Below are positions 15,036-24,422 of a stretch of 38,024 bases of DNA, one piece after another (position 1 is the first letter of the stretch; every line of letters starts with the position of its first letter). The notes under the pieces were generated by a model. That model was given only the letters and a program-made list of their open reading frames with translations, ran no database searches and was not told the DNA's origin. The DNA comes from WGAL01 sp964570865 (lineage in GTDB: Bacteria > Bacteroidota > Ignavibacteria > Ignavibacteriales > Melioribacteraceae): assembly GCA_964570865.1 (NCBI GenBank), contig CAZMZM010000020.1, positions 1-38,024 on the forward strand, in the 5' to 3' direction. A program made the translations under genes and the position numbers.

Positions 15036-15064
15036 CAAAATTAACTCATATTAGTTTACATAAA

Positions 15065-16333
15065 CTAATCCATAATCATTCTTAAAAATGAAGAACTGTC
15101 CGATTTACTTTTATTTTTTTTCTTCTCTTTAGCTTTTTCTTCTTCGAAAGAATTAAAATAACTACCTGTTTCGGATTCCATATCGGCTGTAAGGCTGGAA
15201 TCATCTTCCGTAAATCCACTGAAAATAGTAGGAACAGTAATGGGTTCTTCTTCTGAATCATCAAATAAAGTGGCTTGCTCTGTTCCAATATTTGAAACGA
15301 CCGAAATTTTAGGTGCGACTTTCGGTTCCGGTTTTGTTACTGTTTTAGTTTCGAATCCTGTTGCAATTACAGTGTATGAAACAAACTCTCCCATATCTTC
15401 TTTCACAACCCAACCGAAGATAATATCAGCTTCGTCACCGACAGCTTTCATTATTATGTTATTTCCGGCTTCAATCTCATTCATTGTCAAATTTGAAGAA
15501 CCTGTAATATTAATCAATACTTTCTTGGCTCCTTTTATGCTCATACCTTCCAATAATGGAGAAGAAATTGCCTTTTCGGCAGCTTCAATCGAGCGGTTAT
15601 CTCCGCTTGCAGTTCCGCGTCCCATTAACGCTTTACCTGAAAGGCTCATCACACGTCGCACATCGGCAAAGTCAACGTTAATAATACCGCGAATAGTGAT
15701 AATATCTGCAATTCCCTGAGTTGCCTCAAGTAAAACTTCATTGGGTTTCGAGAATGCATCGAAAGCAGAAGTGGAATTATCAAGTGAGTTAAGCAATCTG
15801 TTATTTGGAATTACAATTAAGCTATCCACATGTTTATTCAGTCCTGCAATACCTTCTTTGGCGTTATTCATCCTCTGTTTGCCTTCCCATGCAAACGGTT
15901 CCGTTACAACTCCGACAACAAGCGCGCCTAAACTTTTTGCTTCTTCTGCAACAATCGGTGCCGAACCTGTGCCTGTTCCACCTCCCATTCCGGCAGTTAT
16001 GAAAACCATATCGCTACCTTCAAGCAATCTCTTTAAGTCTTCCTTATTTTCTTCAATAGCTTTTTTACCTACGTTAGGGTCAGCTCCGGCGCCAAGCCCG
16101 CGTGTAATATTAACGCCAATCTGTAATTTTTTATCAGCAAGACTTGCCTCAAGTACTTGTGCGTCAGTGTTAACCGCGATATACTCAACGCCTTGCAAAC
16201 CTTTTTTAATCATGTAGTCAATGGCATTACATCCGCCACCGCCAACTCCGACAACCTTTAGATTTGCCGATAATTTTACTTTGTTTCTTTCTTCATCCGC
16301 TAACGTAAAAAAACGTTTTTTCATGTTAGTCAT
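15065..16333 (-). CDS. ftsZ: Cell division protein FtsZ
   Basis: FtsZ is the tubulin-like GTPase that forms the cytokinetic ring. The 422-residue product shows GGGGCNAI (31-38), the tubulin signature GGGTGTGSAP (117-126) and the T7 synergy loop NVDFADV (219-225), which completes the GTPase site of the neighbouring subunit. After about residue 340 comes a variable acidic/Lys-rich linker, then a C-terminal peptide ending SSFLRMIMD, which resembles the conserved FtsA-binding tail but has three extra residues after FLR. The first ATG (16333) has GAGGAGG 5 bases upstream, the strongest ribosome site in the cluster, as suits a highly made protein. It lies 22 bases after ftsA and is the last gene before the terminator. 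Confidence 0.98.
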   Translation of the reverse strand: MTNMKKRFFTLADEERNKVKLSANLKVVGVGGGGCNAIDYMIKKGLQGVEYIAVNTDAQVLEASLADKKLQIGVNITRGLGAGADPNVGKKAIEENKEDLKRLLEGSDMVFITAGMGGGTGTGSAPIVAEEAKSLGALVVGVVTEPFAWEGKQRMNNAKEGIAGLNKHVDSLIVIPNNRLLNSLDNSTSAFDAFSKPNEVLLEATQGIADIITIRGIINVDFADVRRVMSLSGKALMGRGTASGDNRSIEAAEKAISSPLLEGMSIKGAKKVLINITGSSNLTMNEIEAGNNIIMKAVGDEADIIFGWVVKEDMGEFVSYTVIATGFETKTVTKPEPKVAPKISVVSNIGTEQATLFDDSEEEPITVPTIFSGFTEDDSSLTADMESETGSYFNSFEEEKAKEKKKNKSKSDSSSFLRMIMD

Positions 16334-16355
16334 AAATTCCTCCTCGCTGTGGCAA

Positions 16356-17591
16356 TTATAGTTCGTTAAAAATTTCTATTAATTTTTTAAGTATCTTTTT
16401 TAAAGGACCATCTCTTTTAATTCTATTTTTTTTACTGACCAAAGGTTCGCCGCTAACGCCCTTACCTTTTTCAACTAATCCCAATGCGGTTGCAAATTCG
16501 GGTTTTGAGATTTCCTTATCCGTATCATTTGCGATATTCATAGGCAGCCCTATCTTTGCAGGGATTCCGAAAACTTCGCCGGCAAGTTCCGTAATACCGC
16601 GCAGCATCGCCCCTCCGCCTGTAATCACAATGCCGGCATGAAGTTTATCTTTAATTTTAGATTGTTCCAATTGATGATTAATCATTTCAAAAATTCTTTT
16701 CATCTGCAAATTTATTACTTGGCATATCAGAGAAATGTCAACTGTTCTGTTTTTTCTGGCTCCGACACCCTTAAGCATAATTGTTTCGGGCTTTATTATT
16801 GCGCTTTGGTGTGCATACCCGAAATTAACTTTAATCTGTTCGGCTTCAGACGAAACAACCGAGAAAGTTTCTCTGATTGCATTTGTAACCGCATTCCCTG
16901 CTGTCCCTACAACACCAGAAAATTTTATTACGCCGTTTTTGAAAACCGCAACATCCGTTGTGCCGCCACCTATGTCGATAAGCGCAACTCCCAAATCCTT
17001 CTCGTTTTCATCAAGAACCGCAATACTTGAAGCTAACGGCTGTAGAATACGATCTTTAACCTTGTAACCGGCTTTTTCAACGGCACGCTCTATGTTTGCA
17101 ATTGCAGGTACCGATGCCAGAACAACATGATGAACAGCCTCCAATTTTGTACCGAGCATATCGATGGGATTTTGAACTTCTTTATCATCTAAAAAATATT
17201 GTTCCGGAATTATATGAAGTATCTGCAGTTCGGATGAGGATTTTAATTTTCTAACATCATTTTTTAATCTGTCCAAGTCTTCCTGTCTGACTTCCCCTTC
17301 CGGATTTGTAATAGTAGTGAAATGTCTATGGCGAAAACTTCTAATATGTTCACCGGCAATTCCGATATTAACTTCCGACACATTAACTTCGGCTTCTCGA
17401 CTTGCAATTTTAACTGCTTCCCTAATTGCATTTGACATCTTAGAAATGTTTGAGATCATTCCGTTACTCATTCCGTCCGATGGAACAACACCCGTACCTT
17501 TTACAACTCTGATTCCGTTAATTTCTTCTGCGATTACCGCACAAACTTTAGTTGTTCCAATATCCAATCCGGCGATGATATTATTTTTCAT
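16356..17591 (-). CDS. ftsA: Cell division protein FtsA
   Basis: FtsA is an actin-like ATPase that tethers FtsZ to the membrane and recruits later divisome proteins. In this 411-residue product the actin-family motifs are clear: GLDIGTTKVCAVIAE at 8-22 (phosphate 1), VALIDIGGGTTDVAVF near 201-216 (phosphate 2) and GIVITGGGAMLRG in the second half (adenosine motif). The C-terminal residues KKILKKLIEIFNEL form the amphipathic membrane-targeting helix. Its ATG overlaps the ftsQ stop by 4 bases, indicating coupled translation. Confidence 0.97.
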   Translation of the reverse strand: MKNNIIAGLDIGTTKVCAVIAEEINGIRVVKGTGVVPSDGMSNGMISNISKMSNAIREAVKIASREAEVNVSEVNIGIAGEHIRSFRHRHFTTITNPEGEVRQEDLDRLKNDVRKLKSSSELQILHIIPEQYFLDDKEVQNPIDMLGTKLEAVHHVVLASVPAIANIERAVEKAGYKVKDRILQPLASSIAVLDENEKDLGVALIDIGGGTTDVAVFKNGVIKFSGVVGTAGNAVTNAIRETFSVVSSEAEQIKVNFGYAHQSAIIKPETIMLKGVGARKNRTVDISLICQVINLQMKRIFEMINHQLEQSKIKDKLHAGIVITGGGAMLRGITELAGEVFGIPAKIGLPMNIANDTDKEISKPEFATALGLVEKGKGVSGEPLVSKKNRIKRDGPLKKILKKLIEIFNEL

Positions 17592-18355
17592 GCTTTCGTA
17601 CCTTTTATAATACTTTCTTCCAGTCCCAGAAATACTTTGCCCTGATAACGCAGGTCAATATATTTTAGGTATCGATTCAACTCATTTCCATCTAAAAATT
17701 CCCATAAACGATTAAAGACATACACATTTTCAATTTCTCTTCCTCTGATTACTTTAACGGGGTAATCCGCAAACGTAAAGTAAAGTCCGATATTTTTTTT
17801 GTGCGACAAATCAATTTCAGAGAGATTATCATACAATTGAGGATTAATAATTTTAACGGCATCTAATATTTCATAAGCCGGAAATAACTCATTATAACTT
17901 TTTACAAATTCAAAAGGTTTTAAATCGTTATCTCCAGACAGTGTGATTATCGGCAAAGATAAATGCTGTGTATATTTCAGAACCGGAAGCAATTCAAAAT
18001 CTTGAGTAATAACTAACTCGTTCTTACTTGCAAAAACCAATGCCTTAAATGATTTTTCCTTAATATAAACTTCAACTTTGCCATTTCCCGCATATATTAC
18101 ATCGGCTTTTTTTATGTACGGATGTTTTTCAAATCTGCTTTTAATAATCGGAAGCGTCAATTCCGGATAATTATCTTTATTTTCAAGTTCGGCATACTTA
18201 AAGTAGTTTTCCGTCGGTAAATAGCTGCAGCCGTTAAGTTCAACCAAAGTAATTTCATACGGCTTTTTATTTTTAACATCAAAACCGAGATAAAAAATTA
18301 ATCCCAGCATGGAAAGAAGCAATAGTACGCTTAATATTTTTCCGAAATTCTTCAC
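17588..18355 (-). CDS. ftsQ: Cell division protein FtsQ
   Basis: A 255-residue bitopic membrane protein with one N-terminal membrane segment (about residues 6-25) and a periplasmic part. Residues about 33-100 fit a POTRA domain (ITLVELNGCSYLP..., ending KVEVYIKEKS), followed by the FtsQ beta domain. FtsQ links early cytoplasmic and late periplasmic divisome proteins. Sequence conservation in this family is low; position between murC and ftsA, topology and length make the call. It starts 3 bases after the murC stop codon and overlaps ftsA by 4 bases. Confidence 0.9.
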   Translation of the reverse strand: MKNFGKILSVLLLLSMLGLIFYLGFDVKNKKPYEITLVELNGCSYLPTENYFKYAELENKDNYPELTLPIIKSRFEKHPYIKKADVIYAGNGKVEVYIKEKSFKALVFASKNELVITQDFELLPVLKYTQHLSLPIITLSGDNDLKPFEFVKSYNELFPAYEILDAVKIINPQLYDNLSEIDLSHKKNIGLYFTFADYPVKVIRGREIENVYVFNRLWEFLDGNELNRYLKYIDLRYQGKVFLGLEESIIKGTKA

Positions 18356-18358
18356 AGA

Positions 18359-19738
18359 CTAATTATTCTCTTTAAATAGTTTCACAAACTTTTCACCATA
18401 TTTCCAAATATCTCCGGCACCCATTGTTAAAATAATATCGCCTTCTTCAACGATTTCATTTAAGAAACTCGGCACTTCATTTTTATCCGGTAAATAATAA
18501 GCATTTTTATGTCCGAATTTTCGTGCCGCTTCGGCAACCAATTCACCCGTAATGCCTTCAATCGGTTTTTCGCGTGCCGGATAAACATCCGTGCAGATAA
18601 AAATATCGGAGTTTAGAAAAACCCGTCCGAACTCCTGATAGAAATCCCGTGTCCTCGAAAAAAGATGCGGTTGGAAAACTGCAATAACTCTTCTTTTCCA
18701 GCCGTTACGTACCGATGTTAACGAGGCGTTAATCTCAGTCGGATGATGTGCATAATCATCAATAACTAAAATTCCGTCAGAGTATTTCGTTTCAAATCTT
18801 CGATAGACTCCGGCAAACTTTTCCAAAGCCGTTTTAATCTCGTCAAACGGTATTCCCAGCTGAAGTCCGATAACGACAGCAACGAGAGCGTTTTTAACAT
18901 TATGAACTCCGGGAATCCGGAGCGTAATATCTCCAAGTTCCTCGCCAAAATAATTTACAGCGAAGGTTGAATTAAATTCATTATGCCTCAAATCCAAAGC
19001 TCGTACATCTGCCTGCGGGTTAATTCCGTACGTGATAATTTTTTTATTAATCATCGGAATTATTTCCTGCAGAGCCGGTTCATCCAAACAGAGCGTAACA
19101 AAACCGTAAAACGGAACCTTGTTTGCAAATTCGATAAATGCGGTTTTTAAGTCATCCAAATCTTTATAAATATCAAGATGTTCTTTTTCCAGCGTAGTGA
19201 TAGCGGCGATTGTCGGAGTAAGCTTCAAAAATGTTCTGTCGAACTCATCCGCCTCAACTACAATATACTCTCCGTTTCCAAGTCTTGCGTTTGTTCCACC
19301 TAATCCGCTTAGCTTACCTCCAACTATAATAGTAGGATCAACTTTACCTTCAGTAAGTACTAGACCAACCATTGAAGTAGTTGTGGTTTTTCCGTGCGTG
19401 CCTGCAATGCCTATCCCGTACTTCATGCGCATTGTTTCGGCTAATAGTTCTGCGCGTTTAATTACCGGTATTTTCATTTCCGTGGCTTCAATCACTTCAG
19501 GATTATCTGAAGTAACCGCCGAACTGTAAACAAGTACATCGGCTTCTTTAACATTTTCGGCATTATGCCCGATTGCAATTCTAACTCCCAAGTCTTCCAA
19601 TCTTTTAGTAATCTCAGATTCATTTAAGTCGGAGCCTGAAACTTCAAAGCCTTGATTCAAAAGTATTTCAGCCAATCCGCTCATTCCTATTCCGCCAATC
19701 CCGACAAAATGAATTCTCTTAATAAATTTTTGCATCAT
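18359..19738 (-). CDS. murC: UDP-N-acetylmuramate--L-alanine ligase MurC
   Basis: MurC adds L-alanine to UDP-N-acetylmuramic acid, the first amino acid of the peptidoglycan stem peptide. The 459-residue product has the N-terminal Rossmann motif FVGIGGIGMSGLAE (11-24), the ATP-binding loop GTHGKTTTT (113-121), DYAHHPTEI in the central region and GAGDIW near the C-terminus, all typical of MurC rather than MurD/E/F. Two ATGs stand in tandem; AAGGA lies 9 bases before the first, which is used here. It follows murG after 12 bases. In many bacteria murB and ddl follow murC; here ftsQ follows directly. Confidence 0.97.
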   Translation of the reverse strand: MMQKFIKRIHFVGIGGIGMSGLAEILLNQGFEVSGSDLNESEITKRLEDLGVRIAIGHNAENVKEADVLVYSSAVTSDNPEVIEATEMKIPVIKRAELLAETMRMKYGIGIAGTHGKTTTTSMVGLVLTEGKVDPTIIVGGKLSGLGGTNARLGNGEYIVVEADEFDRTFLKLTPTIAAITTLEKEHLDIYKDLDDLKTAFIEFANKVPFYGFVTLCLDEPALQEIIPMINKKIITYGINPQADVRALDLRHNEFNSTFAVNYFGEELGDITLRIPGVHNVKNALVAVVIGLQLGIPFDEIKTALEKFAGVYRRFETKYSDGILVIDDYAHHPTEINASLTSVRNGWKRRVIAVFQPHLFSRTRDFYQEFGRVFLNSDIFICTDVYPAREKPIEGITGELVAEAARKFGHKNAYYLPDKNEVPSFLNEIVEEGDIILTMGAGDIWKYGEKFVKLFKENN

Positions 19739-19750
19739 AATTTTATTTCC

Positions 19751-20854
19751 TTAAAATACTTCTGCATACTTAATCGCTTTTCGAGCGATAATATCCGCAG
19801 CATCATGTTTTCCAAACTTTTTAATATTCTTACTCAATTCTTCCAATTTGTTACTATCATAAAGCAACGATTTTACTTTTTCCAAAAACTCTTCCCCGAT
19901 ATTTTCATCTTTTATTATTTCAGCTGCTTCAATTTTTTTTAGAGCTGAAGCATTTTTGTATTGGTGGTCTGCTGCAACATTCGGAGAAGGAACCAATATT
20001 GCGGGCAATCCCAAATAGGATAACTCGGCTATGGTGGTTGCGCCTGCGCGTGCCAATATTAAATCTGCAGCAGAATAGTAAAGGGAGATATCATCAATAA
20101 AATCAACTACTCTAACCGACTCGGAGTTATATTTTCGGAATTGTTCGAAATAATATTTACCACTTTGCCACAAAATATTTACGTTAAGCCGCATTAATTT
20201 TTCAAGATTTTTCTCAACAACTTCATTTATCGATTTTGCTCCTAAGCTTCCGCCAACAATAAAAATTGTTTTCTTCTCTTTTGCAATCTGTAATTTTTCC
20301 TTAGCTTCATCCTTATTAATCAGACTGAAATTTGGTCGAACCGGATTACCCGACAATGTTAATTTTTCGGGAAAACGAAAATACTTTCTCGATTCCTCAA
20401 AACTGATAAATATTTCCGAAGCTTTCTTTTCAAGCAATCTGTTTGTAACGCCGGGATAACTGTTTTGCTCCAGTAATATTGCCTTAGCGCCCATAAATGT
20501 TCCAGCCCAAACAACCGGTCCGGAAACGTAAGAGCCTGTTCCGATAACCACGTGTGGCTTAAACTTAATTGCAAGTATGAGTGCTTGTGTAAATCCGATT
20601 AACATCTTAAACGGAAAAAGTAAATTCTGCAAATTCATTTTTCTCGCAAATCCGCTGATAATTATCGACTTGAAATTGTACCCGTAAGCCGGAACAACTT
20701 TCGACTCAATCTTATCTTTTGAACCGACAAATAAAAATTCGCTCTCGGGAAGCATCTCTTTAATTTTATCTGCTACGGCAAGCGCAGGATAAAGATGTCC
20801 TCCGGTCCCACCGGCTCCGATTAAAAATCTATATTTATTATTCAAAGTATTCAC
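19751..20854 (-). CDS. murG: UDP-N-acetylglucosamine--lipid I transferase MurG
   Basis: MurG is a peripheral membrane GT-B glycosyltransferase that converts lipid I to lipid II. The 367-residue product has the N-terminal loop GAGGTGGHLYPALAVAD (residues 14-30), VIGTGSYVSGPVVWAG near 104, and the UDP-GlcNAc site region ADLILARAGATTIAEL near 260-275 followed by LPAILVPSP. The start is the GTG at 20854, which overlaps the ftsW 3' end by 17 bases. A TTG three codons further on is an alternative, and no clear ribosome site decides between them. Confidence 0.96.
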   Translation of the reverse strand: MNTLNNKYRFLIGAGGTGGHLYPALAVADKIKEMLPESEFLFVGSKDKIESKVVPAYGYNFKSIIISGFARKMNLQNLLFPFKMLIGFTQALILAIKFKPHVVIGTGSYVSGPVVWAGTFMGAKAILLEQNSYPGVTNRLLEKKASEIFISFEESRKYFRFPEKLTLSGNPVRPNFSLINKDEAKEKLQIAKEKKTIFIVGGSLGAKSINEVVEKNLEKLMRLNVNILWQSGKYYFEQFRKYNSESVRVVDFIDDISLYYSAADLILARAGATTIAELSYLGLPAILVPSPNVAADHQYKNASALKKIEAAEIIKDENIGEEFLEKVKSLLYDSNKLEELSKNIKKFGKHDAADIIARKAIKYAEVF

Positions 20855-21977
20855 TCAATCTCACAAGTCTTTTACGTAATCTTAAAACCCGTCCTTCGGC
20901 AGTTACATTGATTATTACACCAATCGAAAATGCAAACATGGCGATAGAACTTCCCCCGTAACTAATAAATGGTAGCGTTATTCCGGTTGTAGGAAACATC
21001 CCGAGAACAACAGCGATATTAATAAACGCAGTTGTAACTATGTTAAACGATAATCCGAATATTAACATTTGCCCGAACTTATCCCCAATGTTTTTCATCT
21101 GCAGCAACGAGACAAAAAAGACAAGCAAATACATTGTCGCTACAAACAAGGTGCCGATAAATCCTAATTCCTCTCCAAGTATCGAGAATATAAAATCACC
21201 GTACGATTCGGAAACAAACAGGTTAGCCTGTGTACTTTTACCCAATCCGACTCCGGTTAATCCTCCGCTGCCTAAACCGATTTGAGCTTGATAAACTTGA
21301 TCATTTATTTTCTCGGCAACTCCACCGGAATTAAAAAATGTGGTTATTCTATGTCTTGAGTGAGGAAAAACAAGCATCATTCCCACAACAAATAATATCA
21401 AAACGGATGCAACAGAAATAGAATGTTTATACTTTGCTCCTCCTACAAAAAGCATTACCAGCCCGACAAAAGTAATTATAAACGCTGTGCTCATATTAGG
21501 CTGAAGCATTACTAAAAATGCAATTAATCCAATCCATATCAACGGATAAAAGAGACCATGCTTAAAACTTGTGATTCTATCTCCCAAGCGATGAATCATA
21601 TAAGCTATATGAATGATTAATATTATCTTAGCAAATTCGGACGGTTGAAATTTAACAAAACCCAAGTTTAACCATCTCGAAGCTCCTTTTACGGTTTCTC
21701 CAAATCCCAATGTAGCAAGTAGTAAAAGGACTGTTGTCAATAAAAACCACTTTGTAAATTTAGCATAAAACTGGTATGGGAAAATCATTCCAATCATAAA
21801 AAAGAACATCCCTGCCCCAATAACCATTAAATGATGGTTAAAAAAGGATGTGAAGCTATTAGCTTTTTCCAAACTGTATGCACTGCTTGCGCTCAGAACA
21901 ATTAATGCTCCGATTATAATAAGCACACTTATTGCGCCTATTAAAAACTTGTTATTCCGTTTCAGTTTATAAGTCAT
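20838..21977 (-). CDS. ftsW: Lipid II polymerase FtsW (SEDS family)
   Basis: A polytopic 379-residue SEDS glycosyltransferase that polymerises lipid II at the septum together with FtsI. It has about ten membrane segments and the family landmarks GASRWLNLGFVKFQPSEFAK (about 117-136), QIGLGSGGLTGVGLGKS (about 232-248), the ILGEELGFIG block, and the C-terminal GITLPFISYGGSS signature. It overlaps the end of murD by 11 bases and the start of murG by 17. FtsW rather than RodA is called from its place in the dcw cluster. Confidence 0.96.
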   Translation of the reverse strand: MTYKLKRNNKFLIGAISVLIIIGALIVLSASSAYSLEKANSFTSFFNHHLMVIGAGMFFFMIGMIFPYQFYAKFTKWFLLTTVLLLLATLGFGETVKGASRWLNLGFVKFQPSEFAKIILIIHIAYMIHRLGDRITSFKHGLFYPLIWIGLIAFLVMLQPNMSTAFIITFVGLVMLFVGGAKYKHSISVASVLILFVVGMMLVFPHSRHRITTFFNSGGVAEKINDQVYQAQIGLGSGGLTGVGLGKSTQANLFVSESYGDFIFSILGEELGFIGTLFVATMYLLVFFVSLLQMKNIGDKFGQMLIFGLSFNIVTTAFINIAVVLGMFPTTGITLPFISYGGSSIAMFAFSIGVIINVTAEGRVLRLRKRLVRLSEYFE

Positions 21978-23316
21978 TTACAATTCTCTTAAATTCTTTT
22001 CCGCGTTCTTCGTAATTTTGGAACATATCAAAACTGGCACATGCGGGAGACAACAACACCACATCACCTATTACAGAATCTTTGTAAGCGCTTTCAACAG
22101 CGGCATCAAAAGAACCGCAAATTTCAGTTTCTACTTTTCCGGAAAAGTAAATTCTTACTTTTTCTGCAGATTCTCCGATTGCATAAATCTTTTTTACTCG
22201 CTTTACAACTTCATATTCTATTTCCGAATAATCATTTCCCTTGTCGCGCCCGCCTAATATTAATCGAATCGGATTTTCGAAACTTCTAAGAGCATAAAAG
22301 ACGGAGAAAACATTAGTAGCTTTAGAATCGTTTATAAACTTTACTCCGTTTATTTCTCTTACAAATTCAAGTCTGTGTTCAACATTCTGAAATGTTGAGA
22401 AAGCGCGTTCGATTATTTTATTTTCAATATTTATTTTTTTAGCCACTGCAGTAACAGCCAACGCATTCATTAAGTTGTGTTCTCCCTTTATAGAAAGAAC
22501 TTCCGCTCCGCAGACCTCTTCGGCTTTTCCCGCTTCACCGAAATAAATTTTACCCTCTTTGTAATATGCTCCGTTTATTAATTTTTCGATATGCGAAAAA
22601 CCATACTGTTGCGACTTTAGCTGTGGCAAATTCCGTAAAATAACTTCATCGGCTGCATTAAAAATAAATACGTCGGAGGCCTCTTGATTGAGAGCAATTC
22701 TAAACTTTGAAGCTATATAATTATTAAACTCATTATTGTACCTGTTCAAATGGTCAGGCGTAATATTCAAAAGAAGTGCATAATCGGGTTTAAAAGTATC
22801 AATAAAATCAAGCTGAAAGCTGGAAATCTCCAGTACCGCATATCCATCCGAGCCAACGGAATCAACCATATCGGAAAAAGCAATCCCGATATTACCGGCG
22901 GTTATAACTTTTTCTCCCGCTTCACTTAACAAATGCGACATAAGTGAAGTAGTTGTGGTTTTTCCGTTTGTTCCGGTTATGCCGATAATTTTTGCTTGGT
23001 TAAATAGAAATGCAAACTCTATTTCACTGATTACTTTCTTCCCATTTTTTATTGCAGTAACAATAACCTCAGCGTCTGACGGTACTCCGGGACTCGTAAC
23101 AATTATATCGGCATCGTACAGTTTATCTGTATGACCGCCAACTTCAAACGGTATTCCCTCTTCTTTAAGTGCAAGAATACTCGTCCTTAGTTTTTCATCA
23201 TTACCGCTATCACTCACAAAAGGAATTCCTCCTTTTCGTTTAGCCAATTTGGCAGCGGCAACTCCACTGCGGACAGCTCCGATTATCCCTATTTTTAGTC
23301 CTTTAATGTTTATCAT
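21967..23316 (-). CDS. murD: UDP-N-acetylmuramoylalanine--D-glutamate ligase MurD
   Basis: MurD adds D-glutamate to UDP-MurNAc-L-Ala. The 449-residue product has an N-terminal Rossmann domain (KIGIIGAVRSGVAAAKLA, 8-25), TSPGVP near 74-79, the ATP loop GITGTNGKTTTT (112-123) and the C-terminal LLSPACASFDMFQNYEERG signature, which is diagnostic of MurD. Its start overlaps the mraY stop by 4 bases. Confidence 0.97.
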   Translation of the reverse strand: MINIKGLKIGIIGAVRSGVAAAKLAKRKGGIPFVSDSGNDEKLRTSILALKEEGIPFEVGGHTDKLYDADIIVTSPGVPSDAEVIVTAIKNGKKVISEIEFAFLFNQAKIIGITGTNGKTTTTSLMSHLLSEAGEKVITAGNIGIAFSDMVDSVGSDGYAVLEISSFQLDFIDTFKPDYALLLNITPDHLNRYNNEFNNYIASKFRIALNQEASDVFIFNAADEVILRNLPQLKSQQYGFSHIEKLINGAYYKEGKIYFGEAGKAEEVCGAEVLSIKGEHNLMNALAVTAVAKKINIENKIIERAFSTFQNVEHRLEFVREINGVKFINDSKATNVFSVFYALRSFENPIRLILGGRDKGNDYSEIEYEVVKRVKKIYAIGESAEKVRIYFSGKVETEICGSFDAAVESAYKDSVIGDVVLLSPACASFDMFQNYEERGKEFKRIVNDL

Positions 23317-24422
23317 CTTACCTTAAATGAAGCCAAGCTTATTATTACTAATATTATTGTAACTATATAAAATCTCATTACTATTTTAGGTTCAGGCCAA
23401 TTTTCCAATTCAAAATGATGATGAATCGGAGTCATCTTAAAAACTCTTCTTCCCTCGCCGTATTTCTTTTTTGTATATTTAAAATATGTACGCTGAATAA
23501 TCACGCTCACAGTTTCCATAAAAAAGATTCCGCCTAATAATGGAAGAAGCAACTCTTTTTTGATTAGTATGCTTATTATTCCAAACACACCTCCGAGAGC
23601 GAGCGAACCTGTATCTCCCATAAAAACTTCAGCCGGATAAAAATTGTACCAAAGAAATCCCAATCCGGCACCGACTATCGCCGCAATAAACACGGTAAGT
23701 TCGCCTGAACCGGGAAGATATAAAATATCAAGGTACTTAGCATAAATTGCGTTTCCCGAAACGTAACTCATCAGAGCAAGAGCGAGCATTACTATTACAA
23801 CATTTCCTATTGCCAGTCCGTCCAAACCATCTGTTAGATTAACTGCATTTGACGTAGCAGTTACAATAAACATAACAGCCGGAATGTAAAGGATTGAATA
23901 ATCCAAATTCAGATTTTTGAAAAACGGAATAGTTGTAAGTGTTGCAACTCCGTCAAACTGAGGAAGGAAATAAACAGCTGATCCGACAAACAATCCGACA
24001 AAAAGCTGCCCGAGTAATTTATACCTTGCGATTAAACCTTTTTCATATTTTTTCACAACCTTCAGATAATCATCAAGAAAACCGACAAGTCCGAGAATAG
24101 TCATTCCGATTAAAACAAGTAAAGTGTAAGTGCTTAGTATATCCGACCACAGCAAAACAGGAATAATAATAGAGAAAAGAATTATCACTCCGCCCATCGT
24201 TGGCGTTCCGGCTTTCGAAAAATGAGACTTCGGACCATCCTTCCGAATCTCCTCGCCAATTTGCTGTGACTGTAGGTACCGAATTACCTTCGGCCCGATA
24301 TAAAAATTAATAAACAACGCTGTTATTGCCGCTAATGCGGAACGGAACGTAATGTACTTAAACATGTTGGAACCGGGGAACGGCATCACTTCATTCAAAT
24401 ATTTCAGGAGATAATAAATCAT
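23313..24422 (-). CDS. mraY: Phospho-N-acetylmuramoyl-pentapeptide-transferase MraY
   Basis: MraY transfers phospho-MurNAc-pentapeptide to undecaprenyl phosphate, making lipid I at the inner membrane. The 369-residue, ten-helix protein shows the aspartate pair GFLDDYLK (D117, D118), NAVNLTDGLDGLAIG (192-206), FMGDTGSLALGG and the histidine motif MTPIHHHFEL near the C-terminus. The ATG at 24422 overlaps the murF stop by one base, and the gene overlaps murD by 4 bases. Confidence 0.98.
   Translation of the reverse strand: MIYYLLKYLNEVMPFPGSNMFKYITFRSALAAITALFINFYIGPKVIRYLQSQQIGEEIRKDGPKSHFSKAGTPTMGGVIILFSIIIPVLLWSDILSTYTLLVLIGMTILGLVGFLDDYLKVVKKYEKGLIARYKLLGQLFVGLFVGSAVYFLPQFDGVATLTTIPFFKNLNLDYSILYIPAVMFIVTATSNAVNLTDGLDGLAIGNVVIVMLALALMSYVSGNAIYAKYLDILYLPGSGELTVFIAAIVGAGLGFLWYNFYPAEVFMGDTGSLALGGVFGIISILIKKELLLPLLGGIFFMETVSVIIQRTYFKYTKKKYGEGRRVFKMTPIHHHFELENWPEPKIVMRFYIVTIILVIISLASFKVR

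Noticed and set aside
15240..15719. Long frames on the plus strand inside ftsZ (also 15741-16217)
   Set aside because: They are antisense shadows of the strongly conserved ftsZ coding frame and show no domain features of their own.
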